From Oscillospiraceae bacterium (GTDB lineage Bacteria > Bacillota > Clostridia > Oscillospirales > Oscillospiraceae), in contig WRNV01000007.1 in the NCBI GenBank assembly GCA_009776445.1, positions 1 to 55,490 on the forward strand: 55,490 nucleotides of DNA, written 5' to 3'. The notes beneath the pieces were generated by a model. That model did no database searches. It was not told the DNA's origin and saw nothing but the letters and a program-made list of their open reading frames with translations. The position numbers and the translations under genes are program-made. Shown here in pieces: positions 43,174 through 51,848 of the stretch (position 1 is the first letter of the stretch; every line of letters starts with the position of its first letter).

Positions 43174-44937
43174 TTAGTATACGCTCCGTTTTGTGTATGT
43201 GGTATGAAGCAGTTTGTGCGCTTTATGACCATTTGGCTCGCCAAGGTAATTGTCGTACAGTTCCTTTAAGCATGGGTTCTCGTGGCTCTTCCTCAGTTTC
43301 ATCCCGCCGTCGAGCGAATAAAGCGCACCAGCGCGCTCGGCGGGCAGGTTTCTGAAATTCCTGACATAACCGGGCTGATGAGGTTGGCCGCCACCGTTGA
43401 CGCAGCCGCCCGGGCAGCACATGACCTCGATAAATGTGTAATCCTTTTCGCCGGATTTCACCATGTCCAACAGCTTTGCGGCATTGTTCAACCCTGAGGT
43501 GACGGCGACCTTGACTTTAACGCCATTTAAATCGAATTCGGCTTCTTTGATATCGCGAAGACCGCGGACTTCTTCGAACTCGATCTTTTGAAGCGTGTTG
43601 CCTGTCACTTTTTCGTATACAGTACGTAAAGCCGCTTCCATGACGCCTCCGGTAGCGCCAAATATATGACCGGCGCCGGAAGCAATGCCGAATATGGGGT
43701 CAGCCGTCTCGTCCGGCAAATTTGTAAATTCGATGCCGGCGCGTTTGATCATGGCGGCAAGTTCGCGCGTTGTGAGCGACACGTCGACGTCCGGAGCGTC
43801 GCCGCGCCCAAGTTCAGGACGTTGCAACTCGAACTTCTTCGCGGTGCAGGGCATTATGGAAACGACAAAAATATCCTTGCGGTCTATACCTGCCTTTTCC
43901 GCATAGTATGACTTTACGAGTGCGCCGAACATACTCTGAGGGCTTTTGCAGGTGGAGAGGTTTTCCAAAAACTCTGGGTAGTATGTTTCGCAGAATTTGA
44001 TCCAACCGGGGGAACACGACGTAATTAGAGGCAGTTTGCCGCCGTTTTCCAGGCGGGAGAGGAGTTCTGTGCCTTCCTCGATTATTGTGAGATCAGCCGT
44101 CGTATCGATATCGAACACCTTATCGAAGCCTAAACGTTTCAGCGCGGCGATCATTTTGCCCTCGACATTGACGCCAACCGGCATACCGAAGCATTCGCCC
44201 AATTGCACTCGAACGGAGGGCGCCGGCGCAACGACAACGTGCTTGGACGGCTCATTGATCGCGGCCCACACCTTGTCGGTGTCGTCCCTTTCCGTCAGCG
44301 CGCCAGTCGGGCAAACGGAGATGCATTGACCACAGTGAATGCACGAGGTATCCGCTAACGGAGCGTCAAAGGCCGAGGATATATGCGTATTGTAGCCGCG
44401 CTCGTTGGCGCCGATGACGCCGACATATTGATTCTTGCGGCAAACGGCGACGCAGCGGCGGCAGACTATACACTTTGAATTGTCGCGAATAAGGTGAATG
44501 GCTGAATCGTCTATATCCGGCTTAAGGCTTGACTTATTGTATTTGTACTGATCCACCCCGTATTCCACGCATAGGTTTTGCAGTTCGCAATTCGTATTGC
44601 GGACACATGATAGACAGTCAGAGCGATGGTTTGACAGGATGAGCTCCAGAGTGCGCCGCCGGGACTCTATAAGCTCCGGGGTGTTAGTATTTACTTCCAT
44701 CGGTGTACCATCCCGGTTTTCTTCGACCGGGTATACGCATGCGGCGCATAAGGCGCGGGCACCTTTTACTTCGCACAGGCACATCCGACAGGCACCGATG
44801 GCATTGATCTTCTTAAGATAGCACAGCGTCGGGATTCGGACACCGGCTACCATAGAAGCGTCGAGGATCGTCGAGCCTTTAGGGACTTCAACAAGGATGC
44901 CGTTTATTTTTACTTTCAGTTTTTTTATGTCGCTCAT
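43174..44937 (-). CDS. hydA: [FeFe] hydrogenase catalytic subunit HydA
   Basis: The H2-producing subunit of a cytoplasmic trimeric [FeFe] hydrogenase. Domains in order: 2Fe-2S ferredoxin (Cys39, 50, 53, 64), His/Cys 4Fe-4S site (HRSDCLSCVRNTNC), two 4Fe-4S motifs (CIVCRRCVAVC, CIHCGQCISVCP), the H-cluster domain and a C-terminal small-subunit region. H-cluster signatures are TSCSPGW (Cys308), MPCTAKK (Cys364) and CCPGGCVNGGGQP (Cys508, Cys512). The residue after Cys308 is Ser309, where clostridial monomeric hydrogenases have the proton-transfer Cys. With hydB and hydC it should exchange electrons with NADH and probably ferredoxin. An AAAGGGG site precedes the ATG. Confidence 0.95.
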   Translation of the reverse strand: MSDIKKLKVKINGILVEVPKGSTILDASMVAGVRIPTLCYLKKINAIGACRMCLCEVKGARALCAACVYPVEENRDGTPMEVNTNTPELIESRRRTLELILSNHRSDCLSCVRNTNCELQNLCVEYGVDQYKYNKSSLKPDIDDSAIHLIRDNSKCIVCRRCVAVCRKNQYVGVIGANERGYNTHISSAFDAPLADTSCIHCGQCISVCPTGALTERDDTDKVWAAINEPSKHVVVAPAPSVRVQLGECFGMPVGVNVEGKMIAALKRLGFDKVFDIDTTADLTIIEEGTELLSRLENGGKLPLITSCSPGWIKFCETYYPEFLENLSTCKSPQSMFGALVKSYYAEKAGIDRKDIFVVSIMPCTAKKFELQRPELGRGDAPDVDVSLTTRELAAMIKRAGIEFTNLPDETADPIFGIASGAGHIFGATGGVMEAALRTVYEKVTGNTLQKIEFEEVRGLRDIKEAEFDLNGVKVKVAVTSGLNNAAKLLDMVKSGEKDYTFIEVMCCPGGCVNGGGQPHQPGYVRNFRNLPAERAGALYSLDGGMKLRKSHENPCLKELYDNYLGEPNGHKAHKLLHTTYTKRSVY

Positions 44938-45017
44938 ATGTAAAATGCCCCTTTCTTGCTGGTGAGCGGACTGCTTTCGCGTACCTGCTTATATAGCTAT
45001 TAAGCCATTAATTATAA

Positions 45018-46883
45018 TCACTTTTTCGAGATGGCGCCAAACTTGCACTTTTCAAAGCAAGTGCCGCACTTTATGCATTTTTCCTTATCGATGACGTATG
45101 GCTGCTTAAGGACGCCGCTAATAGCGGAATCAACCGGGCATACGCGCTTGCATACGCCGCAGCCTATACACTTCGAAGGGTCAATTTCGTATGTCAGAAG
45201 ATTTTTGCACACGCCCGACGGACAGCGTTTTTCCACAACATGGGCGATATATTCCTCATGGAAGTGTTGAAGCGTTGACAAAACAGGGTTTGGCGCTGTT
45301 TGCCCAAGCGCGCACAGGGACGCGGAGCGTATATGATGGCACAGTTCTTCCATTTCTTCAAGCGTCTCGACAGTTCCATTGCCCTCGGTAATAAGTTCAA
45401 GCATCTCCAGTAATCGCTTTGTGCCTATCCGGCAAGCGCTGCACATCCCACAAGATTCATCCACTGTGAAATCAAGGAAAAACTTTGCGATATCGACCAT
45501 ACAGGCGCTGTCGTCAATAATAATAAGGCCGCCGGACCCCATCATGGCGCCGATGACCTTAAGAGACTCATAATCTATTGGAATGTCAATATACTCCGCC
45601 GGGATGCAACTGCCGGACGGGCCACCAGTTTGCGCCGCCTTAAACTTCCTCCCATTTGGTATACCGCCGCCTATTTCATCGACTATCTCCCGAAGTGTAG
45701 TCCCCATTGGGACTTCAACCAGCCCGGTATTATTGATGTTTCCAACTAAGCAGAAAACCTTTGTCCCTTTACTGCCCTCGGTTCCGATGGATTTAAACCA
45801 CTCCGGACCGTTGAGTATGATACGCGGTACGTTTGCCCAAGTCTCCACATTGTTGAGTATCGTAGGCTTTCCAAAAAGGCCCTTGACGGCAGGGAACGGA
45901 GGGCGTGGGCGGGGTTCGCCGCGGTTGCCTTCAATGCTAGTCATTAAAGCGGTTTCCTCGCCGCAAACAAATGCTCCTGAGCCAAGGCGAAGTTCAATGT
46001 CAAAATTAAAATCAGAACCAAAAATGCCGGTCCCGAGGAAGTTCATCTCCCGGGACTGCGTTATTGCGGTCCTCAGACGCTTTATCGCAAGGGGGTACTC
46101 GGCGCGGACATAAATAAAGCCCCTGGATGCGCCGATAGCGTATCCAGCGATTGTCATGGCTTCGAGCAATACATGGGGATCGCCTTCCAAAATGGAGCGG
46201 TCCATAAACGCGCCGGGGTCACCCTCGTCGGCGTTACAGCAGACATATTTGACTGGTGCCGGACTAGCAGCGAATTGCCATTTGAGGCCGGTAGGGAACC
46301 CGGCGCCGCCGCGGCCGCGCAGCCCGGAATCCCTTATTATATCAATTACCTGCTCCGGGCGCATGGTCAGCAATACGCGACCTAAAGCTTCGTAGCCATC
46401 CACAGCGATGTACTCGCCTATGAGTTCAGGGTTTATGATACCGCTATTGCGCAGGGCGACGCGGTTCTGCTTGAGGTAGAAATCAGTCTGCCCAAGATTC
46501 CGAGCGATGTCCCCGCTTTGACTGTATCCAATTGTATACTCAGCCACCGGCTTTCCGCCAATCAGATGCTCCTTGACGATGCGAGCTACCTTTTCGGCGG
46601 TCATCTTGACATATGTGACTTTCTCGCACCCAGGCGCCAAGACCTCTACCAAAGGTTCCAGCTTGCATATACCGACGCAACCAGCCTGGACCACCGCAAC
46701 ATTCTTTAGTTCCCGTTTTTTAACCTCTTCCATGAATTCATGCAGGACAGGGCGAGCGCCGGCGACGACCCCACAGGTCGCCATACCCACAAGGACGCGG
46801 GTATTGCCGTCCATAGCGTCGCGCAGATTAAACTCTGTTTTCATTTTTTCTCTAAGCGCAGCCAGCTCGGCAAGCGATTTCAT
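45018..46883 (-). CDS. hydB: Hydrogenase NADH-binding subunit HydB (NuoF-like)
   Basis: The flavin subunit that oxidises or reduces NAD(H) in the HydABC complex. The N-terminal thioredoxin-like region has Cys in MATCGVVAGARP and GCVGICKLEP. The NuoF core shows GRGGAGFPTGLKW (NADH/FMN), CNADEGDPGAFMDRS and the 4Fe-4S motif CGMCSACRIGT. The C-terminus adds a two-cluster ferredoxin (CIGCGVCKRVCPVD, CIKCGTCFEKC), typical of electron-bifurcating hydrogenases. ATG 46883 is preferred over GTG 46898; both are just downstream of the hydC stop. The length is about 621 aa. Confidence 0.95.
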   Translation of the reverse strand: MKSLAELAALREKMKTEFNLRDAMDGNTRVLVGMATCGVVAGARPVLHEFMEEVKKRELKNVAVVQAGCVGICKLEPLVEVLAPGCEKVTYVKMTAEKVARIVKEHLIGGKPVAEYTIGYSQSGDIARNLGQTDFYLKQNRVALRNSGIINPELIGEYIAVDGYEALGRVLLTMRPEQVIDIIRDSGLRGRGGAGFPTGLKWQFAASPAPVKYVCCNADEGDPGAFMDRSILEGDPHVLLEAMTIAGYAIGASRGFIYVRAEYPLAIKRLRTAITQSREMNFLGTGIFGSDFNFDIELRLGSGAFVCGEETALMTSIEGNRGEPRPRPPFPAVKGLFGKPTILNNVETWANVPRIILNGPEWFKSIGTEGSKGTKVFCLVGNINNTGLVEVPMGTTLREIVDEIGGGIPNGRKFKAAQTGGPSGSCIPAEYIDIPIDYESLKVIGAMMGSGGLIIIDDSACMVDIAKFFLDFTVDESCGMCSACRIGTKRLLEMLELITEGNGTVETLEEMEELCHHIRSASLCALGQTAPNPVLSTLQHFHEEYIAHVVEKRCPSGVCKNLLTYEIDPSKCIGCGVCKRVCPVDSAISGVLKQPYVIDKEKCIKCGTCFEKCKFGAISKK

Positions 46884-46899
46884 TATAGAGAGCACCACC

Positions 46900-47400
46900 T
46901 TAGTCGTTTAAATATTTGTCAATAATGCCGCTAATATCGGCGGGAGCCAAACATCCATAGATGTCGTCGTTGATCGTCATGATTGGGGCAAGTCCGCAGG
47001 CGCCAAGACAACGCGTGGCATCCAGGGAAAACTTACCGTCGGCGGTTACCTCTCCGCTTTTTATTCCCAGCTTCTCCTCGACGCGTTCGAGTACTTGCCC
47101 TGAGCCCTTGACATAACAAGCCGTTCCTAAACAAACGGAAATTTTGTACTTTCCTTTAGGAGTCAAGTTGAATTGCCCATAAAAAGTAGCGACGCCATAG
47201 ACTTCTTCCAGCGGAATATTCAAGCCTTCGGCGATCATTTTTTGAACCTCAGGGGGGAGGTAGCCATATATATCCTGAGCTTGTTGCAATACAGGCATCA
47301 ATGCGCCCTTCTCGTTTTTGTGGCTGGCAATAAGACGTAATAGCTGCTCTTCTTGCTCTGCCGTGCCCAAAAAAGGTACGCTGGATCTGCGTTTTGCCAT
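46900..47400 (-). CDS. hydC: Hydrogenase subunit HydC (NuoE-like)
   Basis: A thioredoxin-fold 2Fe-2S protein relaying electrons in the HydABC complex. The N-terminal helical bundle includes MPVLQQAQDIYGYLPPEVQ. The cluster motif spans CLGTACYVKGS and CLGACGLAP, giving four cysteines. ATG 47400 is set by AGGAGG with 7-nt spacing; a longer frame upstream lacks support. The length is 166 aa. Gene order is hydC-hydB-hydA in one transcript. Confidence 0.95.
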   Translation of the reverse strand: MAKRRSSVPFLGTAEQEEQLLRLIASHKNEKGALMPVLQQAQDIYGYLPPEVQKMIAEGLNIPLEEVYGVATFYGQFNLTPKGKYKISVCLGTACYVKGSGQVLERVEEKLGIKSGEVTADGKFSLDATRCLGACGLAPIMTINDDIYGCLAPADISGIIDKYLND

Positions 47401-47426
47401 AAAAAAACCTCCTGACTGATACATAT

Positions 47427-47464
47427 ATTGTAATAATCAAACAATTCCTCAACAATTCTGTTGA
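47427..47464 (-). promoter_or_regulatory. hydCBA promoter with inverted repeat over the -35 box
   Basis: On the minus strand TTGTTG (47450-47455) and TACAAT (47427-47432) are separated by 17 nt. TCAACA (47449-47454) and TGTTGA (47459-47464) form a perfect inverted repeat with a 4-nt spacer covering the -35 box, a likely repressor site. The arms do not fit the Rex consensus TTGTTAA-N4-TTAACAA. Confidence 0.5.
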
Positions 47465-47738
47465 AAAGCATTGCACAAGCGACCAAAATATACAAGTCTT
47501 ACCGTTGACCGGCGCGACAGGTTTTCCGGATATATACAACCCAATATGCGCCCGCCACGACGCTACGCCGCCACACGTTTGCTGTTAGGAACACGAAAAC
47601 CCGACAGCGACCGTAAATATGAACGCCAACATGCACGAGTATACCAAAACTTTAGCAATAAATCCATCAAAAAAACGGAAAAATAATTGATTCCGAAAAC
47701 TGAGGAAGATTTTACCAAATAGTGATAATTATACTGTC
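47465..47738. other. Gene-free spacer between hydCBA and apgM
   Basis: No credible gene is seen. A 71-codon plus-strand frame (47471-47686) is Arg/Lys-rich, lacks a ribosome binding site and is not called. Confidence 0.5.
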
Positions 47739-47790
47739 TTGTGAACAATTGTGAATTGTTATTGAAAAAAAACAGAGCGGGTATTATAAT
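47739..47790 (+). promoter_or_regulatory. apgM promoter with upstream operator-like repeats
   Basis: TTGAAA (47762-47767) and consensus TATAAT (47785-47790) are separated by 17 nt. Directly upstream, TTGTGAA occurs twice 10 bp apart (47739-47745, 47749-47755). AACAATTGTGAATTGTT (47744-47760) is an inverted repeat with 7-bp arms abutting the -35. A regulator binding here seems likely. Confidence 0.6.
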
Positions 47791-47828
47791 GACTACCGTT
47801 AATAACTAATGAAAGAGAAATTGTGGAG

Positions 47829-49067
47829 ATGAAATACATACTTATTATCGGGGACGGTATGGCTGACGTACGGTTGCGGGAACTTGACGGAAAAACACCC
47901 CTGCAATACGCGAAGACGCCAACAATGGACAAGCTTGCATCCGACGGAACTATGGGCGCGGTCCTGACAATACCTGACGGACTCCCCGCCGGCAGTGACA
48001 CAGCGATACTTTCTATATTTGGATGCGACCCAAAAAGCTGCTTTACCGGCAGGGCGCCGCTTGAAGCTTCAGCCCTTGGGATAAAACTATCGCCTGGAGA
48101 TATAGCGTACCGCTGCAATATGGTGACATTTGAAGACGAAGATATGCCGTTTGAGGACAAAAAGATCGTTTCGCATTCAGCCGGATCAATAGATGGGGAA
48201 GAATCTGACGCGATAATCAAGGATTTGTTTGACGGAAAGCAATTCAACGAAGCGGCAAAAAAAGCTGGCATTGCTATATATCCAGGTTCCTCATTCAGGC
48301 ACATAGCCGTACAAAACGCAAGCAGAGCCAAAAATACCGAAGGGACCGTACTGACTCCGCCGCATGACCATCTGGGCGAGCCGTTGGGGCGACATCTGCC
48401 AAGAGGTTCTCCAAACGCAGAGGTTTTGGGCGGACTAACGCGGTTAGCGCATAAAATACTTGACAACCACCCGCTGAATATTAAAAGACGGGCTGAGGGA
48501 AAACTCCCCGCCAACGGCATATGGTTATGGGCAGAGGGGACGTCCGTTGAGTTACCAGGATTCACGGCTAAATATGGCAAAACCGGCGGCGTCATTTCCG
48601 CTGTGCCTCTTTGCCGCGGAATCGGGGCGCTCATCGGGCTTGACCTGGTATATGTGGAAGGTGCGACAGGTGAATTATACACAAATTACGAAGGGAAGGT
48701 CGACGCGGCGATGGAACTGCTTATGGCGCGCGACTTTGCCGCAATACACATTGAAGCGCCGGATGAATGTACCCATAACGGCGATTTGGCGGGCAAACTG
48801 CAGGCTATTGAATGGATCGACAACCGTATAGTAAGACCGCTTACGGACCGACTTGGTGAAAACGGGACGGATTACAGGGTCCTCATACTATCAGATCACA
48901 AAACATTAAGTACGACGCGAGCGCATGACGGGTCGCCGGTGCCGTACATTATATATGACAGTCGCACTAAACATGATACCGGCTTGTCATACTGCGAAGA
49001 AGACGCCGAGCGTGGGCAGTTTATCAGCGCGGGGACGGAGCTAATGGATGCTTTATTCAGAGAATAG
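47829..49067 (+). CDS. apgM: Cofactor-independent phosphoglycerate mutase, archaeal (ApgM) type
   Basis: The enzyme interconverts 3- and 2-phosphoglycerate in glycolysis without 2,3-bisphosphoglycerate. The alkaline-phosphatase-fold signature is seen in LIIGDGMAD at the N-terminus, DTAILSIFGCDP carrying the catalytic Ser/Thr region, and the metal-binding HIEAPDECTHNGD and LILSDHKT. This arrangement is that of the archaeal-type family, about 400 aa, rather than the 510-aa GpmI. ATG 47829 gives the family start MKYILIIGDG; GTG 47823 is the alternative. It leads a probable operon with ispE, UPF0316, thiI and cinA. Confidence 0.93.
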   Translation: MKYILIIGDGMADVRLRELDGKTPLQYAKTPTMDKLASDGTMGAVLTIPDGLPAGSDTAILSIFGCDPKSCFTGRAPLEASALGIKLSPGDIAYRCNMVTFEDEDMPFEDKKIVSHSAGSIDGEESDAIIKDLFDGKQFNEAAKKAGIAIYPGSSFRHIAVQNASRAKNTEGTVLTPPHDHLGEPLGRHLPRGSPNAEVLGGLTRLAHKILDNHPLNIKRRAEGKLPANGIWLWAEGTSVELPGFTAKYGKTGGVISAVPLCRGIGALIGLDLVYVEGATGELYTNYEGKVDAAMELLMARDFAAIHIEAPDECTHNGDLAGKLQAIEWIDNRIVRPLTDRLGENGTDYRVLILSDHKTLSTTRAHDGSPVPYIIYDSRTKHDTGLSYCEEDAERGQFISAGTELMDALFRE

Positions 49068-50001
49068 AATTAATGGGGTTGATAACGCCAAACGTATCAG
49101 ACCTATTCCACCGATCGATACAATGGCTGAAACGTCGTTTGCGTATGCTAAAGTAAATATTTCACTCGATATAATATCAAAAAGAAGCGACGGCTTCCAC
49201 AACATGAAAATGGTGATGCAGACCGTCAGCCTGAGCGATGAGATAACGGTCAGGTGTGAGCCTGGCGCGGGTATAAGCAGCAGCACGGATACTGGATTGT
49301 CATATTTGCCCGTAGACAGGCGAAATATTGCTGTAAAGGCTGCTTTGGCGTTCTTTGATCATACTGGCATAACAGGATATCTCACACATATCAACATTAA
49401 AAAGGAAATCCCGGTAAGCGCGGGGCTTGGCGGCGGGAGTGCGGATGCCGCCTGTGTATTGCGGATGCTTGACAGGATGTTTGATTCGAAACTTGGTCAA
49501 GAAACGCTTAAAACCATTGGAAAAAGCATCGGTTCCGATGTGCCGTTTTGCATTGTTGGAGGGACGTGCCTTGCTGAAGGCAGGGGAGAGGTTTTAACCG
49601 AACTCCCACCGTTGCCGCGTTGTTATTTTGTCATATGCAAACCACCGTTCTCTTATTCAACTCCTGAATTGTTCAGTTTGACGCAATGCGAGAAAATACG
49701 CGTAAGGCCAGACACAGAGGGGTTGATCGCGTCTCTTATGAACGGAAACTTAAGCGGCGTCGCGCGGCGGATGTATAACGTTTTTGAAGATTATTTGCCC
49801 TGGGGTAAACAAGATATCATATATATTAAAAATTCCTTGCTTGATAATGGCGCTCTTGGCGCGACTATGACCGGCTCCGGCCCTACTGTGGTTGGCTTGT
49901 TTGAAAGCGCGGATTACGCGCGACAGGCTTATGAAAAACTAAAGGAGAACTATTTGGAGTGCTATTTGGCTCAGCCTATGAATAAGGAGAGTTTGGAGTA
50001 A
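49048..50001 (+). CDS. ispE: 4-diphosphocytidyl-2-C-methyl-D-erythritol kinase
   Basis: This GHMP kinase phosphorylates CDP-ME in the MEP isoprenoid pathway, so it works downstream of the dxs product encoded elsewhere in the window. Motifs include AYAKVNISLDI, the ATP-binding PVSAGLGGGSADAA and the C-terminal GATMTGSGPTVVGLF. The start is unclear. ATG 49048 has a good GGAG site but lies inside apgM and adds 25 residues; ATG 49123 gives the family-typical N-terminus but has no ribosome binding site. Its stop overlaps the next start (TAATG). Confidence 0.93.
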   Translation: MLYSENRINGVDNAKRIRPIPPIDTMAETSFAYAKVNISLDIISKRSDGFHNMKMVMQTVSLSDEITVRCEPGAGISSSTDTGLSYLPVDRRNIAVKAALAFFDHTGITGYLTHINIKKEIPVSAGLGGGSADAACVLRMLDRMFDSKLGQETLKTIGKSIGSDVPFCIVGGTCLAEGRGEVLTELPPLPRCYFVICKPPFSYSTPELFSLTQCEKIRVRPDTEGLIASLMNGNLSGVARRMYNVFEDYLPWGKQDIIYIKNSLLDNGALGATMTGSGPTVVGLFESADYARQAYEKLKENYLECYLAQPMNKESLE

Positions 50002-50504
50002 TGATATATGTTTTGATTTTTATCGCAAAACTTATGGAAGTATCTATAGCGACTGTGCGCCTGGTACTCACAGCCAGAGGCAATAAGGTGATATCGAGTT
50101 TACTGGCAGCTGTGGAAATTACGCTATGGATTATTGTTGCAAGCACTGTGTTGCTGGGTATTAGTGAAGACCCGCTGCGAGCTGTGGCTTACGGACTGGC
50201 ATACGCGATCGGAATATATGTCGGTATTACAATTGAAGATAAGCTGGCGCTTGGATTGGCGCAGATAGAGGTTATCGCGGAACCTGACGAGGCAAAGCTC
50301 ATAACAGAAAAACTCAGGGGACTTGGATATGGAGTCACGACTTATGCCTGTGAAGGATTAGAAGGAGAAAAACTGTCGGTGATACTAAAAGTACATAGAA
50401 AAGATATACCGCAGACAATGAGACTTCTCAAAGAATATGAACATTTGTTCGTTACAGTGACAGATATAAGAAAACTTTCGATTGGAATAATAAAGAGAAA
50501 ATGA
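50001..50504 (+). CDS. UPF0316 membrane protein (DUF5698/DUF2179)
   Basis: A 167-aa protein of the UPF0316 family, function unknown. Two to three transmembrane helices fill residues 1-80 (VLIFIAKLMEVSIATVRLVL, LLAAVEITLWIIVASTVLLG, AYGLAYAIGIYVGI). A cytoplasmic DUF2179 domain (about 90-160) follows, related to small ligand-binding regulatory domains. It overlaps ispE by 1 bp and thiI by 4 bp, indicating tight coupling. Confidence 0.88.
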   Translation: MIYVLIFIAKLMEVSIATVRLVLTARGNKVISSLLAAVEITLWIIVASTVLLGISEDPLRAVAYGLAYAIGIYVGITIEDKLALGLAQIEVIAEPDEAKLITEKLRGLGYGVTTYACEGLEGEKLSVILKVHRKDIPQTMRLLKEYEHLFVTVTDIRKLSIGIIKRK

Positions 50505-50548
50505 CAGATAAAACAGATATGACAGACAAAACAGATATGACAGATATT
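50501..50548 (+). repeat. 18-bp tandem repeat creating three in-frame thiI starts
   Basis: The unit ATGACAGAYAAAACAGAT is repeated about 2.7 times, giving ATG at 50501, 50519 and 50537 in the same frame and the peptide repeat MTDKTD. The first ATG overlaps the upstream stop (ATGA). Confidence 0.85.
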
Positions 50549-51694
50549 ATTCTTCTCAAGCAAGGCGAAATAGTCTTGAAGGGACTCAACCGGCGAGAGT
50601 TCGAAGATAAGCTTGTATCAAACGTTAAGCGCAGACTTAAACCGTTTGGGGAATTTAATATTTACTGTATGCAATCGACAGTGTACATCGAGCCGCAGGG
50701 CGATTGTGATATGGACGCCGCGCTCGAGGCGGCAAAAATGGTGTTCGGCGCGACCTCAGCAGCGCGCGCGGTGGCGTGTGAAAAGGATAAAGACGCGATC
50801 GTCGAGGCAACGGCGGCTTACCTGAAACCGCAGCTTGAAACCGCGCGCTCGTTTAAGGTTGAATCAAAACGGGCGGATAAGCGATTTCCGATGGGTTCGA
50901 TCGAATTGTCCCAGTATGTAGGCGGAACTATACAAGATAGATTTCCACATCTGATGCCGGACATGCATATGCCCCAACTGCTTATAAATATCGAGATTCG
51001 CGAAAACGCCGCATATGTACATGGCCCTGCTGAACCGGGCGCGGGGGGGTTGCCTATCGACACGGGCGGACACATGGTCGCGCTGTTGTCGGGAGGGATA
51101 GATAGCCCTGTGGCGGTTTACATGATGGCCAGGCGAGGCGTCCGGATCATACCGATACATTTCTTCTCTCACCCTTACACTTCACAAATGGCCAAACAAA
51201 AAGTACTCACGCTCGCAAAAATACTCTCTGGGTATTGCGGGCGGCTGACAGTCGAGATCGTCCCGTTTACGGAAATTCAGGAAGAGGTAAGCAGACACTG
51301 CCCACAAGAGTATTCTACAATAATAACGAGGCGTTTTATGATGCTTATCGCTGAAAAGATCGCTGCGTACAATGCTTGCACAGCGATTGTGACTGGAGAT
51401 AACTTAGGGCAGGTCGCAAGCCAGACCGCGCAGGCGTTGGCGGTGGTGGAAGAATGCGTGGAGTTGCCGGTTTTCAGGCCGCTTATTGGCTTTGACAAGA
51501 AGGAAATAGTGGATCGCGCGCGTATAATCGGAACATATGAAACATCGATCCTGCCATACGAGGATTGTTGTACGGTATTTACGCCGCGCAGACCGCGCAC
51601 AAAACCACGCCTTGCGGATGTCGTCAAGGCGGAAGCGTCGCTTGACGTCAAAGCGCTTGTCGACGGGGCGATATCCGGGATAGAAAGGGTGTAA
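50501..51694 (+). CDS. thiI: tRNA 4-thiouridine synthase ThiI
   Basis: ThiI activates U8 of tRNA by adenylation and receives sulfur for 4-thiouridine; in some bacteria it also serves thiamine synthesis. An N-terminal ferredoxin-like domain and THUMP domain (about residues 15-165) precede the PP-loop LLSGGIDSPVAVYMMARRG. No rhodanese domain follows, as usual in Clostridia. The first residues are the MTDKTD repeat, so the true start is ambiguous among three ATGs. The stop codon TAA (51692-51694) is supplied by the left end of an inserted MITE-like element; without it the protein would end IERIEI rather than IERV. Confidence 0.95.
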   Translation: MTDKTDMTDKTDMTDIILLKQGEIVLKGLNRREFEDKLVSNVKRRLKPFGEFNIYCMQSTVYIEPQGDCDMDAALEAAKMVFGATSAARAVACEKDKDAIVEATAAYLKPQLETARSFKVESKRADKRFPMGSIELSQYVGGTIQDRFPHLMPDMHMPQLLINIEIRENAAYVHGPAEPGAGGLPIDTGGHMVALLSGGIDSPVAVYMMARRGVRIIPIHFFSHPYTSQMAKQKVLTLAKILSGYCGRLTVEIVPFTEIQEEVSRHCPQEYSTIITRRFMMLIAEKIAAYNACTAIVTGDNLGQVASQTAQALAVVEECVELPVFRPLIGFDKKEIVDRARIIGTYETSILPYEDCCTVFTPRRPRTKPRLADVVKAEASLDVKALVDGAISGIERV

Positions 51695-51834
51695 CCGTTC
51701 AGAGGGCATCCAAAAACACGGGTTGGTTACAGGCAACGCACTAGTACATCGGTGAAAACTAGTAATAATGGCCAAAACTTGTGTGCGGAGCCTGTAACCA
51801 TTGCGAGTTTTTTGAATACCCTCTGAACTCTACC
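51692..51834 (+). mobile_element. MITE-like element, copy 5 (143 bp), inserted between thiI and cinA
   Basis: The left end is TAACCGTTCAGAGGGCATCC and the right end GAATACCCTCTGAAC. The flanks are GAAAGGGTG (51683-51691) and GAAAGGATT (51835-51843), 6 of 9 identical with GAAAGG exact. Deleting the element plus one flank rejoins the thiI frame as GAA AGG ATT GAG ATA TGA, whose TGA overlaps the cinA ATG as ATGA. Confidence 0.88.
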
Positions 51835-51848
51835 GAAAGGATTGAGAT

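Noticed and set aside
47739..47767. Repeat upstream of apgM considered as a Rex operator
   Set aside because: The arms are AACAATT...AATTGTT, not the TTGTTAA-N4-TTAACAA consensus, so a Rex assignment is not justified from sequence alone.
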